Shown: in pieces, positions 62,889 through 64,000 of the stretch
Layout: the number at the start of each line of letters is the position of its first letter
Position numbering within the stretch: the first letter of the stretch is position 1
Assembly (NCBI RefSeq): GCF_030409325.1
Contig: NZ_JAUFPR010000004.1
Location: 543,548 to 607,547, forward strand
Reading direction: 5' to 3'
Source of the DNA: Mucilaginibacter aquaedulcis
Lineage (GTDB): Bacteria > Bacteroidota > Bacteroidia > Sphingobacteriales > Sphingobacteriaceae
DNA length: 64,000 nt
Notes under the pieces: model-generated
Database searches by the model: none
What the model was told of the DNA's origin: nothing
The model's input: only the letters and a program-made list of their open reading frames with translations
Translations under genes and position numbers: made by a program

Positions 62889-63653
62889 TTAAAATAAAGG
62901 CCTGCCCATCATGGCATTGGCAAACAATAACGATACGCCAACAAAATATACTAACGAAAAAATTATAACCGGTCTTGCATTTTTAATCCCGGTAAAGATA
63001 ACGAACAGGGGTACTATTTGAAGCGCATGCATACCGATGAAATGAGGTATACGCAAATCGCCGGCAATACGACTCCAGTTCAGTAATGGCAGTCCCGGGC
63101 CGCCATCAGGAGCACCAACCGTGTGGGCAAGGCGCGAAGCCATTATGCCACCCTCAAGCGCAAACAAACAGGCCATAAGTATCCCAAGTCTTATAGCCCA
63201 AAGCAAGGCATGGTTTATTTGTGACGTGCTAACCTTGAAAAAACGGATCCCTATGTATATCGCAAACAAGGTTTGTGAAACTATGACAATACCCATTATG
63301 GCAAAAAGAATGGCGTTATAGATGCCTGAGTTATTGTAATGTGACATCTGTCCCCGTGCTGCTTGTGAGGCAATGGCCAGCATTTCAAATGCCATGGCAA
63401 ATACCGTAAACCGGGCAAACCGCCGTTTTAACTGCCCAAACGGGAAGTATTGCAATAACAGCGGCCATGTTAAACAATATATAGCAATGGATATGGCAAA
63501 TTTAATGGGTTTGATCCACAGGTTAATACCCATCAGTTGCCGGTGATCAAATTGAGCTATAATGATCAGGAGCACAAACAAGGTTAAGTGCGCCACGCCG
63601 CAATAATAAAGGGCGGGGCTAATATTCCTGATCCGAATAAACAGAGCTTTCAT
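62889..63653 (-). CDS. Multi-pass membrane protein of unknown function
   Basis: 254 residues from the ATG at 63653. About seven hydrophobic segments (CGVAHLTLFVLLIIIAQF; KFAISIAIYCLTWPLLL; FTVFAMAFEMLAIAS; IYNAILFAIMGIVIVSQ; LGILMACLFALEG; IIFSLVYFVGVSLLFAN). No domain recognised. Its ATG overlaps the stop of the Aba4-like gene by four bases (ATGA), so the two are translated together. Confidence 0.75.
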   Translation of the reverse strand: MKALFIRIRNISPALYYCGVAHLTLFVLLIIIAQFDHRQLMGINLWIKPIKFAISIAIYCLTWPLLLQYFPFGQLKRRFARFTVFAMAFEMLAIASQAARGQMSHYNNSGIYNAILFAIMGIVIVSQTLFAIYIGIRFFKVSTSQINHALLWAIRLGILMACLFALEGGIMASRLAHTVGAPDGGPGLPLLNWSRIAGDLRIPHFIGMHALQIVPLFVIFTGIKNARPVIIFSLVYFVGVSLLFANAMMGRPLF

Positions 63654-64000
63654 ATGTTTACTGTTTTGGTTTTTTGAATGATCTGATAAAGCAGAAAACC
63701 GCAAGGGCCAAACATAAAGGTTAATACAAGGCAAGGAATAACCAGCCAATGTGAAACCGCTTTTTCCTGGGCCGATTTGATGATAGAAAAACCAATGAGC
63801 AGATCAAAAGCGAGGTAATGTACCCAGCCAGCCAGTAAAACACCGTCGTTCGCAAACAGGCTGCGTACTTCTGCGATGGAGTTATAACCACCGCCCTGAA
63901 TGCTGAAGAAGCCGGTAATATATATGCAGTAAATTACCGAAAGCAATAACGGAACGGCTTTATAATTGATAAGCCATTGGGTAACCTTCCATTTATGAAG
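63650..64000 (-). CDS. Aba4-like membrane protein, 5' end outside window
   Basis: The frame stays open to the last base of the window, so the N-terminus is missing; no start codon inside is credible (the first candidate is a TTG that is really Leu). The visible 116 residues have three membrane segments and the signature ANDGVLLAGWVHYLAFDLL, then HWLVIPCLVLTFMFGPCGFLLY, which match the abscisic-acid-deficient Aba4-like family. In plants Aba4 is linked to neoxanthin formation; in bacteria the role is unknown. It overlaps the downstream gene by ATGA. Confidence 0.85.
   Translation of the reverse strand, partial: LHKWKVTQWLINYKAVPLLLSVIYCIYITGFFSIQGGGYNSIAEVRSLFANDGVLLAGWVHYLAFDLLIGFSIIKSAQEKAVSHWLVIPCLVLTFMFGPCGFLLYQIIQKTKTVNI

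Noticed and set aside
63944..63946. TTG as the start of the Aba4-like gene
   Set aside because: Coding continues upstream in frame to base 64000 with hydrophobic, family-like sequence.

Overview
The window looks like chromosome of a Bacteroidota species in the Sphingobacteriaceae, most like Mucilaginibacter or Pedobacter. The signs are a GldH gliding lipoprotein beside a PSP1/RicT protein and holB, large outer-membrane beta-barrel and carboxypeptidase-regulatory-domain proteins, SusC-era style lipoproteins, MacB/FtsX permeases without a neighbouring ATPase, and promoters of the Bacteroidota TAnnTTTG type (seen before tRNA-Gly, tRNA-fMet, ffh, thiL and others). The genus is an inference; no rRNA lies in the window.

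Layout. 1-8.9 kb: end of a cell-surface protein, gamma carbonic anhydrase, tRNA-Gly(CCC), the divergent NAD genes nadB and nadA separated by an AT-rich gap with DnaA-box-like words, thiL, rmuC and small lipoproteins. 8.3-12.1 kb: minus-strand run holB-ricT-gldH-DUF4269. 12.3-18.4 kb: ruvX, a GxxExxY nuclease-like gene held between long inverted repeats, an O-methyltransferase, two glucosaminidases, a YcxB-like protein and a DUF3078 protein. 18.4-27.8 kb: AraC regulator with a divergent CatA-like acetyltransferase, DUF1543, HD phosphohydrolase, ffh, an M1 peptidase, the YifB ATPase and a lone receiver protein. 27.9-41 kb: envelope genes (beta-barrel protein, collagen-like lipoprotein, zinc metalloprotease, aspartyl protease with PDZ, PBP4-type DacB, MurQ, S41 protease). 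41-43.4 kb: the GTPases Der and Era.

43.5-47.1 kb: two identical initiator tRNA genes bracket a short accessory stretch with a TIR-domain protein, a periplasmic peroxiredoxin, a GNAT acetyltransferase and an NlpC/P60 hydrolase. 47.9-56.7 kb holds the most unusual genes: two very large, convergent paralogues in which a membrane-embedded sensor region and an AraC-type HTH domain continue in frame into a complete FtsX/MacB permease. Both start at an aligned TTG codon and both keep an internal ATG at the permease start. The second copy is followed closely by a Crp/Fnr regulator and two small membrane proteins. 56.9-64 kb: a frameshifted membrane histidine kinase, an AraC regulator with an FAD monooxygenase, a GH2 glycosidase and a pair of membrane proteins, the last cut by the window end.

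Intergenic gaps are rich in palindromes: a near-perfect short palindrome occurs four times in the first 21 kb, and several longer inverted-repeat elements lie between genes, mostly at 3' ends where they may double as terminators. No prophage, insertion sequence with a transposase, or CRISPR array was seen.
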